Assembly (NCBI RefSeq): GCF_001890925.1 | Contig: NZ_MLCB01000145.1 | Span: 1 to 33,369, forward strand | Length of the DNA stretch: 33,369 nt | From: Planktotalea frisia | GTDB lineage: Bacteria; Pseudomonadota; Alphaproteobacteria; Rhodobacterales; Rhodobacteraceae | Reading direction: 5' to 3' | Shown here: positions 23,826-31,340 of the stretch, piece by piece | How the letters are laid out: the number at the start of each line of letters is the position of its first letter | How positions within the stretch are numbered: position 1 is the stretch's first letter | Program-made: the position numbers and the translations under genes | The notes under the pieces: generated by a model | The model's database searches: none | What the model was told of the DNA's origin: nothing | What the model saw: only the letters and a program-made list of their open reading frames with translations

Positions 23826-25085
23826 TTAGTCGACCTTTCCGAACAACACGCTCGCGTTCGTGCCACCAAATCCGAATGAATTGCTCAAAGCGACGTTGAT
23901 CTCACGTTTCACAGGCGCATTCGGAGCCAAATCGACAGCCGTTTCGACTGCTGGATTATCAAGGTTAATCGTCGGCGGTGCCACCTGATCACGGATCGCG
24001 AGGATCGAGAAGATCGCCTCAATCGCGCCAGCTGCGCCCAGCAAATGCCCCGTCATCGACTTCGTCGAGGACATAGTGACAGAGCCGGCATGCTCACCCA
24101 TCATCCGCTCAACTGCGCCCAACTCGATGGTATCCGCCATCGTCGATGTGCCGTGTGCGTTGATGTAGTCGATATCTTTCGGCTCAAGGCCGGCTTTACC
24201 CAAAGCCGCGCGCATTGAGCGTTCGCCGCCCTCTCCGCTCTCGCTTGGCGCCGTGATGTGATACGCATCGCCGGACAGGCCATAACCGATCACTTCGGCG
24301 TAAATCTTCGCGCCGCGTGCTTTTGCGTGCTCATACTCTTCTAGCACGACAACGCCAGCACCTTCCCCCATCACAAAACCATCTCGGTCATTGTCATAAG
24401 GACGGCTCGCTTTGCTCGGATCATCTTCACGCTTTGTAGACAACGCCTTACACGCATTGAAACCAGCAATGCCAATCTCGGAAATAGACGCTTCCGCACC
24501 ACCCGCAATCATCACATCCGCATCGCTTGTCATAATCAAACGTGCCGCGTCGCCAATGGCATGTGCACCTGTGGAACACGCCGTCACCACCGCATGGTTC
24601 GGCCCTTTAAAGCCGTAACGAATGCCCACTTGGCCAGAAATCAAGTTGATCAAAGCACCGGGAATAAAGAAAGGTGATACACGGCTTGGGCCGCGCTCAT
24701 GGATCAAGATCGCTGTCTCGGCAATTGAATTCAATCCGCCAATGCCCGAGCCAATCATTACGCCTGTGCGCAACTTGTCTTCTTCATCTTCCGGCGTCCA
24801 ACCTGCGTCTTCAACCGCCTGCGCAGCGGCCGCAATGCCATAAAGGATAAAGTCGTCCACCTTGCGACGCTCTTTGGGCAGCATCCAATCGTCCGCATTG
24901 AACGTACCGTCCGTGCCATCGCCAAGTGGAACTTCACAAGCGTATTTGGTTTTCACACGAGATGCATCAAAACGCGTGATCGGACCAGCACCGGACTTAC
25001 CGGCCAAAATACGGCTCCACGTTTCCTCAACACCGCACGCTAATGGCGTGACCAATCCTAGACCTGTGACAACTACTCGGCGCAT
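23826..25085 (-). CDS. fabF: Beta-ketoacyl-ACP synthase II
   Basis: Condenses malonyl-ACP with acyl-ACP in type II fatty acid elongation. The 419-residue thiolase-fold protein has the Cys-His-His catalytic set: C170 (TACSTGAH), H311 (INAHGTST) and H347 (TGHLLGAAG). The N-terminus MRRVVVTGLGLVTPL and the C-terminal NSFGFGGTNAS are classic. The ATG at 25085 is preceded by AGAGGG. Upstream, instead of acpP, lie a truncated oxygenase and amt, so it has been separated from the acpP-fabG pair. Confidence 0.97.
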   Translation of the reverse strand: MRRVVVTGLGLVTPLACGVEETWSRILAGKSGAGPITRFDASRVKTKYACEVPLGDGTDGTFNADDWMLPKERRKVDDFILYGIAAAAQAVEDAGWTPEDEEDKLRTGVMIGSGIGGLNSIAETAILIHERGPSRVSPFFIPGALINLISGQVGIRYGFKGPNHAVVTACSTGAHAIGDAARLIMTSDADVMIAGGAEASISEIGIAGFNACKALSTKREDDPSKASRPYDNDRDGFVMGEGAGVVVLEEYEHAKARGAKIYAEVIGYGLSGDAYHITAPSESGEGGERSMRAALGKAGLEPKDIDYINAHGTSTMADTIELGAVERMMGEHAGSVTMSSTKSMTGHLLGAAGAIEAIFSILAIRDQVAPPTINLDNPAVETAVDLAPNAPVKREINVALSNSFGFGGTNASVLFGKVD

Positions 25086-25218
25086 AAGACTGCCCTCTTC
25101 ATGATATGTTCTTTTGACCTGCATACCAATGGATGAGGTACGGGGGCAAGAGTGGGCTTTGCGCACAATCGCGCAAATGACGCAAGTTCTCGCCGCTTTC
25201 TAGCCGTTTGCTACCACA

Positions 25219-25668
25219 TTAGGTGCCTTTACCCTTGAGATGTGCGAACGCTTTGGCATTTCGCGATGCAATATGTTTCCCCACACTTATCGGCGCATGT
25301 TTGCAATCAGATTGCGCTACACCCAAATCCGCAGGATCCAACATTGTTTGGCTCGCAGGATCAAAGAACACAGAGATCGAATAACGCGCATTTTGTGTAC
25401 GGTTGATCACGCGGTGTACAGTCGACAAAAACCGATCATTACTCCAACGCTGCAATAAATCGCCATTATTGCAAACTAAAGTACCCTCAATGGGTGGCGC
25501 TTCGATCCAATCGCCGCTGCGCGTGCGCACTTGCAAGCCACCGCTGCTATCTTGCGAAAGCAAGGTCAGAACTCTGAAATCCGTATGCGGTGCGACGCCA
25601 AAACGTTCTTGTGCATGATCAATCGCTTGTGCTGGCGGGTAAAACACCGGCGCTAGAATTGTGTTCAC
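25219..25668 (-). pseudogene. C-terminal half of a 2OG-Fe(II) (isopenicillin N synthase-like) oxygenase
   Basis: The 149-codon frame (GTG at 25668) encodes only the catalytic jelly-roll: HTD (H28, D30), the distal His in STVHRV (H85), the 2-oxoglutarate Arg with YSISVFF (R95), and GGLQVRTRSGDWI. Full-length members are about twice this size and start with an N-terminal DIOX_N domain, which is absent. Between the frame and the upstream amt terminator there is no room for the missing half. The metal and cofactor residues are intact, so the loss seems recent. No ribosome binding site or promoter is evident. It is probably a remnant. Confidence 0.75.
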
Positions 25669-25704
25669 CGCTCATTTGAAGTCTTCTCTAATAGCAACAC
25701 CACA

Positions 25705-25743
25705 AAACAAAAATGCTGCTCAGACAATACGTCTGAACAGCAT
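25705..25743 (-). terminator. Intrinsic terminator after amt
   Basis: On the minus strand ATGCTGTTCAGAC and GTCTGAGCAGCAT form a 13-bp stem with one mismatch (25713-25743), followed by TTTTTGTTTTG. It lies 41 bp beyond the amt stop and also just ahead of the truncated oxygenase. Confidence 0.85.
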
Positions 25744-25783
25744 CTACTTTTAGACAACGCTTCGTATATCTAAGCGCCTCGCT

Positions 25784-26959
25784 TCAATTTTCGCTATACG
25801 CTGGCTGATGATGTGAGCTCAAATCAAGTCCCTGCTCTTCTTCCTCTTTGGTGACCCGCATACCGACCAAACCTTTGCAGAAGAAAATGATGAATATTGT
25901 AACAACTAAAGTGTAACCACCCACAATTGCCATACCACCCAGTTGGCTCGTCCAAGTCGCAGCACCCAGAGGTGCCAACATCATCGAACCAAACATCCCG
26001 GCGACGCCGTGAACCGCAAACACATCCAATGCGTCGTCGATCCGCAGCTTGGACTTGATCAAGCCAACCGCTTCTTGAGCGATAATTGCGGCAACTGCAC
26101 CAATCATGACAGCATAAAGCGGCCCGACATACCCCGACGCAGGTGTGATAGCTGCAAGACCCGCGATAGAGCCCGTTACCATACCAATGACAGTGAAACG
26201 CCCAGTCTTTAGGATTTCCCAGCCGATCCAAGTCAGCGTCGCGGTTGCTGCTGCAATATGGGTTAAAAACACTGCCATGGCCGCGTTCGCGTCCGCTTGC
26301 AATTGCGATCCGCCATTAAAGCCGTACCAACCGACCCAAAGCAAACCCGCACCTGCCAACGTCATAACAGGACTATGCCCGCCATGATGCGTCACCAAAC
26401 GCGGACCAATCACGATCGCAAGGATCAAACCGGTAATACCTGCCGTCTGGTGGACAACAATACCACCAGCGAAGTCTTTGGTCCCAAGCGCACCAAAAAT
26501 GCCTCCATCCGATAGAAAGCCTCCACCCCAGACCCAATGCGCGACAGGCGCATAAACCATCAACATCCAGAGCCCTGAGAAGACAATAACAAAGCCGAAT
26601 TTAACCCGCTCCGCAAAAGCCCCGATGATTATCACCGGTGTCACAATTGCAAAAGTCATCTGGAAGACGAAAAAGAGTATCTCAGGCAATTCACCCACAA
26701 CCGACTCGCGGGTGACGTCCAAAAGAAAAACCTTACTTAATCCGCCCCAATATGGGTTCGCACCACCGTAAGCGATGGAATAGCCAACGACATACCACAA
26801 CACACTCATCAAACAGGCCACGACATAACATTGCACAAAAATGCTCAGAACATTTTTAGCCTGCACCATGCCTGCGTAAAAAAGAATTAGTGCTGGCAAG
26901 GTCATTAGCAAAACCAATGCTGATGCCACCAACATCCACGCGATATTTCCAGATTCCAT
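25784..26959 (-). CDS. amt: Ammonium transporter, Amt/MEP/Rh family
   Basis: The 391-residue inner-membrane channel has about 11 transmembrane helices. It shows the pore residues KDFAGGIVVH (D162, H170) and VFAVHGVAGM (H317), the twin-histidine pair, and the FFVFQMTFAIVTP segment. The C-terminal tail EEEEQGLDLSSHHQPAY resembles the end that binds the GlnK regulator. The ATG at 26959 is chosen; the longer frame to 27046 is non-coding leader. No signal peptide is needed. No glnK is next to it, unlike the usual glnK-amt pair. The ribosome binding site lies in a perfect inverted repeat. Confidence 0.95.
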   Translation of the reverse strand: MESGNIAWMLVASALVLLMTLPALILFYAGMVQAKNVLSIFVQCYVVACLMSVLWYVVGYSIAYGGANPYWGGLSKVFLLDVTRESVVGELPEILFFVFQMTFAIVTPVIIIGAFAERVKFGFVIVFSGLWMLMVYAPVAHWVWGGGFLSDGGIFGALGTKDFAGGIVVHQTAGITGLILAIVIGPRLVTHHGGHSPVMTLAGAGLLWVGWYGFNGGSQLQADANAAMAVFLTHIAAATATLTWIGWEILKTGRFTVIGMVTGSIAGLAAITPASGYVGPLYAVMIGAVAAIIAQEAVGLIKSKLRIDDALDVFAVHGVAGMFGSMMLAPLGAATWTSQLGGMAIVGGYTLVVTIFIIFFCKGLVGMRVTKEEEEQGLDLSSHHQPAYSEN

Positions 26960-26961
26960 TG

Positions 26962-26996
26962 CAATACCCCCCAGTATTTTGTGTTTGGGGGTATTG
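26962..26996 (-). promoter_or_regulatory. Inverted repeat covering the amt ribosome binding site
   Basis: CAATACCCCC (26962-26971) and GGGGGTATTG (26987-26996) are perfect 10-bp arms separated by 15 bp, ending 2 nt before the amt ATG. In the mRNA the GGGGGUAUUG arm holds the only purine-rich Shine-Dalgarno-like sequence, so folding would hide it. It could be an RNA thermometer-like or protein-binding translational switch, or a DNA operator. No NtrC or sigma54 consensus is seen nearby. Confidence 0.6.
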
Positions 26997-27106
26997 GCAG
27001 CCACTAAATGCAGTTGAAGAAAGCGATTCTCTTGCGCAACACGCAACTATATGGGGAAAAATCTGTCGGTTGGCGATCCGAAAGCAAAAGCCATTTGGTG
27101 CAAACG

Positions 27107-27138
27107 CAAAACGCCCCCAGTTTTTCAACAGGAGGCGC
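27107..27138 (-). terminator. Intrinsic terminator after acpP
   Basis: On the minus strand GCGCCTCCTGTT pairs with AACTGGGGGCGT across a GAAA loop (12 positions, one mismatch, two wobble pairs), followed by TTTTGCG. It lies about 25 bp past the acpP stop and separates acpP from amt. Confidence 0.75.
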
Positions 27139-27162
27139 TTCAAAACTTTAGTCTCAGAAAGC

Positions 27163-27396
27163 TTAAGCAGCTTCAGAGATGAACTTTACCGCGTCGCCAA
27201 AGGACTGGATGTTCTCAGCCGCGTCATCAGGGATCTCGATGCCGAACTCTTCTTCGAACGCCATAACCAACTCAACTGTGTCGAGGCTGTCTGCGCCCAA
27301 ATCATCGATGAAGGATGCACCCTCAACAACTTTATCTTCTTCTACACCAAGGTGCTCAACTACGATCTTTTTAACACGATCTGCAACGTCGCTCAT
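27163..27396 (-). CDS. acpP: Acyl carrier protein
   Basis: The 77-residue acidic carrier holds growing acyl chains on a phosphopantetheine arm attached to S37 in [13 protein letters not shown]. The four-helix ACP fold is evident ([17 protein letters not shown] at the start, [15 protein letters not shown] in helix III). AAGGA precedes the ATG. It works with FabD, FabG and FabF encoded in this window. It has its own terminator and a long structured leader, suggesting separate high-level transcription, as is common for acpP. Confidence 0.97.
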   Translation of the reverse strand: MSDVADRVKKIVVEHLGVEEDKVVEGASFIDDLGADSLDTVELVMAFEEEFGIEIPDDAAENIQSFGDAVKFISEAA

Positions 27397-27480
27397 CTCG
27401 AAATCCTTATATCTTGGGCCAGCGGCCCGTTGGTGCCTGTCCCCATCGGGGCACTTGATATTGCCCGATTGGGCAGCTTT

Positions 27481-27560
27481 TGTTCCATGCGGAACACCTT
27501 AGGGAAGTGTTCCCAAGGCCAACGATGCGCCGCCTATAACACACGCAACACATAAGGCAA
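27481..27560 (-). promoter_or_regulatory. Putative acpP promoter and structured leader
   Basis: On the minus strand TTGCCT (27555-27560) and TATAGG (27533-27538) are spaced by 16 bp, giving a leader of about 130 nt. It contains GGAACAC (27507-27513 as transcribed), GTGTTCC (27491-27497) and GGAACA (27481-27486), so the middle segment can pair with either neighbour. Further stems are GCCC-GATT-GGGC (27463-27474) and CCCC/GGGG near 27441-27451. Promoter strength is only moderate; the pairing options are visible in the sequence. Confidence 0.45.
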
Positions 27561-27588
27561 ACGGAATCGCCTGACTTTAGGTAACGCC

Positions 27589-28326
27589 CTAAAGCATCGC
27601 CATTCCACCATTTACATGCAGGGTTGCGCCAGTGACATATGACGCTTCAGCGCTAGAAAGATAGACAACCGCCGCCGCAATCTCGTTCGGTGTGCCCATG
27701 CGGCCCGCGGGCACCTGACCCAAAATCCCCGCCTTTTGATCGTCACTCAGCTTATCGGTCATCGCCGTTTCGATAAATCCGGGGGCAATCGCGTTTATTG
27801 TGATTCCACGTGACGCCACTTCATAGGCCAGCGATTTGCCCATCGCGATCATTCCAGCCTTTGACGCTGCATAATTCGCCTGACCTGGATTACCTGTCGC
27901 GCCAACGATAGAGGATATATTCACAATCCGTCCCCAACGCGCCTTCATCATCCCGCGCATCACGCCCTTGCACAGCTTCATCGTCGCTGTCAGGTTCACG
28001 TCCAACACAGACTGCCACTCGTCATCAGACATGCGCATGAAAAGATTGTCGCGCGTGATACCCGCGTTGTTTACCAAAATATCGACGCTGCCCATTGCCT
28101 CTATTGCCTGCTTTGGCAAAGCCGCGACGGCTTCCATATCCGATAGGTTACAAGGCAACACATGGGCGCGCTCACCGAGCTCTGCCGCCAACGCCTCTAA
28201 CGGCTCAACGCGTGTGCCAGACAAACCAACAGTCGCGCCAGCGCCGTGCAAAGCACGCGCAATATCCGCGCCAATCCCACCAGATGCACCAGTGACCAGC
28301 GCGCACTTTCCCGTCAAATCGAACAT
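27589..28326 (-). CDS. fabG: 3-oxoacyl-ACP reductase
   Basis: NADPH-dependent reductase of fatty acid elongation. The 245-residue short-chain dehydrogenase has the TGASGGIG cofactor loop (12-19), NNAG (86-89), and the catalytic Ser-Tyr-Lys set in NISS (S139) and NYAASK (Y152, K156). The C-terminus YVTGATLHVNGGMAM is typical of FabG. The ATG at 28326 follows GGAAGGG by about 10 nt; a start at 28362 is rejected as non-conserved. acpP lies downstream. fabD, normally close by, is separated by two unrelated genes. Confidence 0.97.
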   Translation of the reverse strand: MFDLTGKCALVTGASGGIGADIARALHGAGATVGLSGTRVEPLEALAAELGERAHVLPCNLSDMEAVAALPKQAIEAMGSVDILVNNAGITRDNLFMRMSDDEWQSVLDVNLTATMKLCKGVMRGMMKARWGRIVNISSIVGATGNPGQANYAASKAGMIAMGKSLAYEVASRGITINAIAPGFIETAMTDKLSDDQKAGILGQVPAGRMGTPNEIAAAVVYLSSAEASYVTGATLHVNGGMAML

Positions 28327-28346
28327 GTAAGGTAACCCTTCCCTTC

Positions 28347-28370
28347 GCTTTCCTTCAAGCAAAGGAAAGC
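28347..28370. other. Hairpin upstream of fabG
   Basis: A perfect 9-bp stem GCTTTCCTT/AAGGAAAGC with a 6-nt loop lies between the lipoprotein stop and fabG. There is no T-tract. It may be a weak terminator or a leader structure near the fabG ribosome binding site. Confidence 0.4.
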
Positions 28371-28373
28371 ACG

Positions 28374-28985
28374 TTAATTCTCAGCTAAGACGTTGCCGAC
28401 ATTAGCACTCACGATTCCCATAGCGCCAATTTCCGCGATTGTCATCGCCCGAGGACGGCGGCGGCGCCCAAATTGCTCTGCAAAGCGCGCATAACCATCA
28501 CCACCGACCATTTCAGTGGCAAATGCCTTGTGCGCTTCAACGTCTTGACCAGTTCTAACGGCAATCACGGCTCCGTCTTCCATCGTGCGCTGCGTGCCAC
28601 CGATGAACGCATCCACTGCCCCGCCACTAATCACACTGTCATTACGCAAATGCGTGCTAAAACCAGCTTCACGCACGGCTCGACCAAACGCGAGTGTCTC
28701 AGGGCTGCCCGCAACGCCGTCCGCTTCTAGCATGACCAAGCGGCGCGCATCGGGGTTTGCCTCGCGTACGGATGCGAAACCTGTCGCAGTATCCTCATTG
28801 ATAGAGCCGGACATGAAGATGGTTTCGCCCTCAGGCAAAAACGCCGTCATGTTGTTTTGCGGTACCGGTGCTTCACGCACAATAAACCCTTCGCGCGCCA
28901 CAGGAACCGGCTCTACGCGGCGAAACATTCCACACCCAGACAGACCAACTGCCGACAATCCTAATAAAAACGCTCGTTTGTTCAT
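28374..28985 (-). CDS. Putative lipoprotein with ClpP/crotonase-like fold
   Basis: The 203-residue protein begins MNKRAFLLGLSAVGLSGCGM, a signal peptide with lipobox LSGC, so it should be a lipid-anchored periplasmic protein. The body (GETIFMSGSINEDTATGFAS, then RLVMLEADGVAGSPETLAFG, then STHLRNDSVISGGAVDAFIGG) resembles ClpP-like periplasmic proteins of the COG3904 type. The usual Ser/His catalytic context is not clearly conserved, so activity is doubtful. AAGGGG precedes the ATG. It is inserted between fabD and fabG regions. The fold assignment is inferred from pattern only. Confidence 0.7.
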   Translation of the reverse strand: MNKRAFLLGLSAVGLSGCGMFRRVEPVPVAREGFIVREAPVPQNNMTAFLPEGETIFMSGSINEDTATGFASVREANPDARRLVMLEADGVAGSPETLAFGRAVREAGFSTHLRNDSVISGGAVDAFIGGTQRTMEDGAVIAVRTGQDVEAHKAFATEMVGGDGYARFAEQFGRRRRPRAMTIAEIGAMGIVSANVGNVLAEN

Positions 28986-29132
28986 TGTAACCACCCCTTT
29001 AAATTGCCTCACGCGCAGCGTGGCCGCGCTTTGGTTAATTCTCAACGTCAAAATTGGCGACACTGTGTTTCCAATGTGTAGCATTGATGATGCTCGGGTT
29101 CTTTCGGTCATTCCCTGCCGATCTTAGGCATT

Positions 29133-29211
29133 TTTCGGCAAAACCTCGCCGAGAGTACAGGCTCTTAACTATGCCCAGCTTTTCCTCATCGTCGCCCAGC
29201 TTTCGGCAAAA
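29133..29211 (+). repeat. Direct repeats in the 288-bp divergent gap upstream of 29274
   Basis: TTTCGGCAAAA occurs at 29133-29143 and 29201-29211, and GCCCAGCTTT at 29173-29182 and 29194-29203. They lie upstream of the plus-strand gene at 29274 and could be regulator sites. Nothing else recognisable is present in 28986-29273. Confidence 0.45.
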
Positions 29212-29273
29212 TTCAATTATAGCGTGTTCTCATTACTTCTTACGCGCATTTATTCCAATGATTGAGGCCTGCA

Positions 29274-30206
29274 ATGATTCAGCAACAGATCGAAAGCTTC
29301 ACACGCTCCCTCACACATCTTGCGAGCGAATATTCGGATCCCTCAATCGTGCTTCAACATATCCCTGTGTTGAAGAACAACCTTATGTTTCAGCAAAACC
29401 CTGAATACATCTTTTATGGAACAGGTGGTATTGTCGCGATTTTATTCGCGCTCAAAAAACTGAACAAGCGCCGAAAAGCCAAGATCAAAGACATCGCTCT
29501 GGTTATGCCAACACCCTACGTTGGCGATGCCGATCACGCACACACAGATGAAACCGCGCCAGCGAGCTTTGAGAAAGACGACCTTCTTGATCGCGTCAAC
29601 GAAATGAGCGCGATGATCCCCGATCCAATCCGCAAGACCGAAGCCCCTGCACAACTCGCAACTCGCACGCCAGCAGAACAGCTCGAAGACGTATCTGCCA
29701 TTTCGTTCAGCGCGCGCCCTGCCCTGACACCTGATGAAGCACGCACGCGTGTGCTCGTTCAATCCGTGCTCAATGAATTTGGCGCAGGCTATATGATCAT
29801 GGCGCGCACCGCGCTCAGCGCACTTTTGCAGCCAAGCGCAGAGGTCGTCGGTGCGCAGCGCGCGAAGGGTTTGCGCGCAATCCAAGACAAGTATGTGGAT
29901 TTCGGCGTGTTTGATCGCACGGGCCGCTGCCTTGTCGCTTTGGATGTTTCAAACGACAAGCAGTCAAAAGAAATTAAAAAGATCGTGCAGCAAGCCATCG
30001 CCAAAGCCAATATCCCACTGGCGATGCTTAGCACCTCAGACACGCCCGCAGACATTCGTGCCAAGATCGCGCCCCATCTTTCAGCCACCGCGCGCGTCCC
30101 CCAGAACGCAACGCCCAAAAAGAAAAGAGCGCCCCAAGCGGAGCGCCCTCAACGACCAGTACGAACAATCAGACCAGCACATGCAGCGGCCATCGCTGCC
30201 GAGTAA
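29274..30206 (+). CDS. Membrane-anchored protein of unknown function, DUF2726-like C-terminus
   Basis: The 310-residue protein starts MIQQQIESFTRSLTHLASEY, has one likely transmembrane helix (about residues 46-62, YIFYGTGGIVAILFALK), a basic stop-transfer, a long polar linker, and a C-terminal domain (about 155-265) with YVDFGVFDRTGRCLVALDV. That segment resembles the DUF2726/restriction-endonuclease-like core. The end is basic and Pro-rich. GAGG lies 6 nt before the ATG at 29274, so the TTG at 29262 is rejected. It is on the opposite strand to the flanking fab genes and convergent with fabD. Function unknown. Confidence 0.75.
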   Translation: MIQQQIESFTRSLTHLASEYSDPSIVLQHIPVLKNNLMFQQNPEYIFYGTGGIVAILFALKKLNKRRKAKIKDIALVMPTPYVGDADHAHTDETAPASFEKDDLLDRVNEMSAMIPDPIRKTEAPAQLATRTPAEQLEDVSAISFSARPALTPDEARTRVLVQSVLNEFGAGYMIMARTALSALLQPSAEVVGAQRAKGLRAIQDKYVDFGVFDRTGRCLVALDVSNDKQSKEIKKIVQQAIAKANIPLAMLSTSDTPADIRAKIAPHLSATARVPQNATPKKKRAPQAERPQRPVRTIRPAHAAAIAAE

Positions 30207-30211
30207 CAGCC

Positions 30212-30236
30212 AACTAGAGCGATTAACGCTCTAGTT
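30212..30236. terminator. Bidirectional hairpin between convergent genes at the fabD stop
   Basis: A perfect 10-bp stem AACTAGAGCG-ATTAA-CGCTCTAGTT spans the end of fabD, with the stop codon in the loop region. The genes on both sides converge with only 16 bp between them. T-tracts are short on both strands, so termination may be partial. Confidence 0.55.
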
Positions 30237-31152
30237 TCGCAATATCGTCCGGCGTTCCCACAGGGCTACACGCGATAGAACGCTCGATCCGGCGGATCAT
30301 ACCTGCTAGCGCTTTACCAGCGCCCACTTCCCAAACCGTGTCCACACCCTGCGCGGCCATGTAACCAACGCTTTCGCGCCAGCGCACAGAACCAGTCATC
30401 TGCTCAACCAACAAATTGCGGATCAAATCAGGATCGCTCACCGCCTCAGCGCGCACATTTGCAACAACAGGCACGGCGGGGACATTAATCTTCACTTCGT
30501 TCAATGCTTCTGCCATCACACGCGCGGCAGGTTCCATCAATGCACAATGGAACGGTGCACTTACAGGCAACATCACCGCGCGTTTGGCGCCCTTTTCCTT
30601 GGCAATCACCAAAGCGCGTTCAACCGCGCCCAAATGGCCAGAGACCACAACCTGGCTTGGATCATTGTCATTCGCTGCTTGGCAGACTTCGCCCTGCGCT
30701 GCTTCTTCGGCGACCGCTTGTGCTGCTTCAAAGTCCAGACCGAGTAAAGCCGCCATCGCGCCAACACCCACAGGCACCGCCTCTTGCATAGCGCGGCCAC
30801 GCGTGCGCAGCAATCGCGCCGTATCCGCCACACTAATCGCACCGACCGCAGCCAATGCGGAATATTCCCCAAGCGAATGACCCGCCACAAAGGACGCATC
30901 GGTGATTAACACACCTTCCGCCTCTAGCGCGCGCATCGCGGCCAAAGACGTCGCCATAAGTGCTGGCTGTGCGTTTTGTGTCAGCGTCAGCGCGTCTTGC
31001 TCGCCTTCCCAGATCAACGTGCTCAGCTTCTCGCCCAAAGCCTCGTCCACCTCGTCAAACACCGCTTTTGCGGCGGGATAGGCATCTGCCAGCGCCTTGC
31101 CCATTCCGATGGATTGTGCCCCTTGACCGGGGAATACAAAGGCTTTGCTCAT
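30223..31152 (-). CDS. fabD: Malonyl-CoA:ACP transacylase
   Basis: Loads malonyl groups from CoA onto ACP. The 309-residue protein has the nucleophile elbow GHSLGEYSALAA (S93), the catalytic His in APFHCALM (H202), the N-terminal FPGQGAQSIGMGK and the C-terminal EVGAGKALAGMIRRI. AGGAG lies before the ATG at 31152; the nine-codon upstream extension is not conserved. It is separated from fabG-acpP by the plus-strand unknown gene and the lipoprotein gene. Divergent from the cytochrome b561 gene. Confidence 0.97.
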   Translation of the reverse strand: MSKAFVFPGQGAQSIGMGKALADAYPAAKAVFDEVDEALGEKLSTLIWEGEQDALTLTQNAQPALMATSLAAMRALEAEGVLITDASFVAGHSLGEYSALAAVGAISVADTARLLRTRGRAMQEAVPVGVGAMAALLGLDFEAAQAVAEEAAQGEVCQAANDNDPSQVVVSGHLGAVERALVIAKEKGAKRAVMLPVSAPFHCALMEPAARVMAEALNEVKINVPAVPVVANVRAEAVSDPDLIRNLLVEQMTGSVRWRESVGYMAAQGVDTVWEVGAGKALAGMIRRIERSIACSPVGTPDDIAKLER

Positions 31153-31340
31153 CTTGGGTCTCCTGAATTTTGTTACCATTCGCTCTAAACGCAGGCCGCT
31201 TTCACCGCAAGCCTACCTGCATTTTTGCACATCAGCTGTTTTATAAAAAAGACTGCGCCGCCAACTTGTTCAAGGTAGAGTTGAATAAAGCACGCCTCTC
31301 GCGCGTTACATATTCGTAGTTAATGACTCTGGAGCCCCAT

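Noticed and set aside
29441-29885. 147-codon frame antisense to the gene at 29274
   Set aside because: The plus-strand frame has a good ribosome binding site and a sensible protein layout; the antisense frame has neither.
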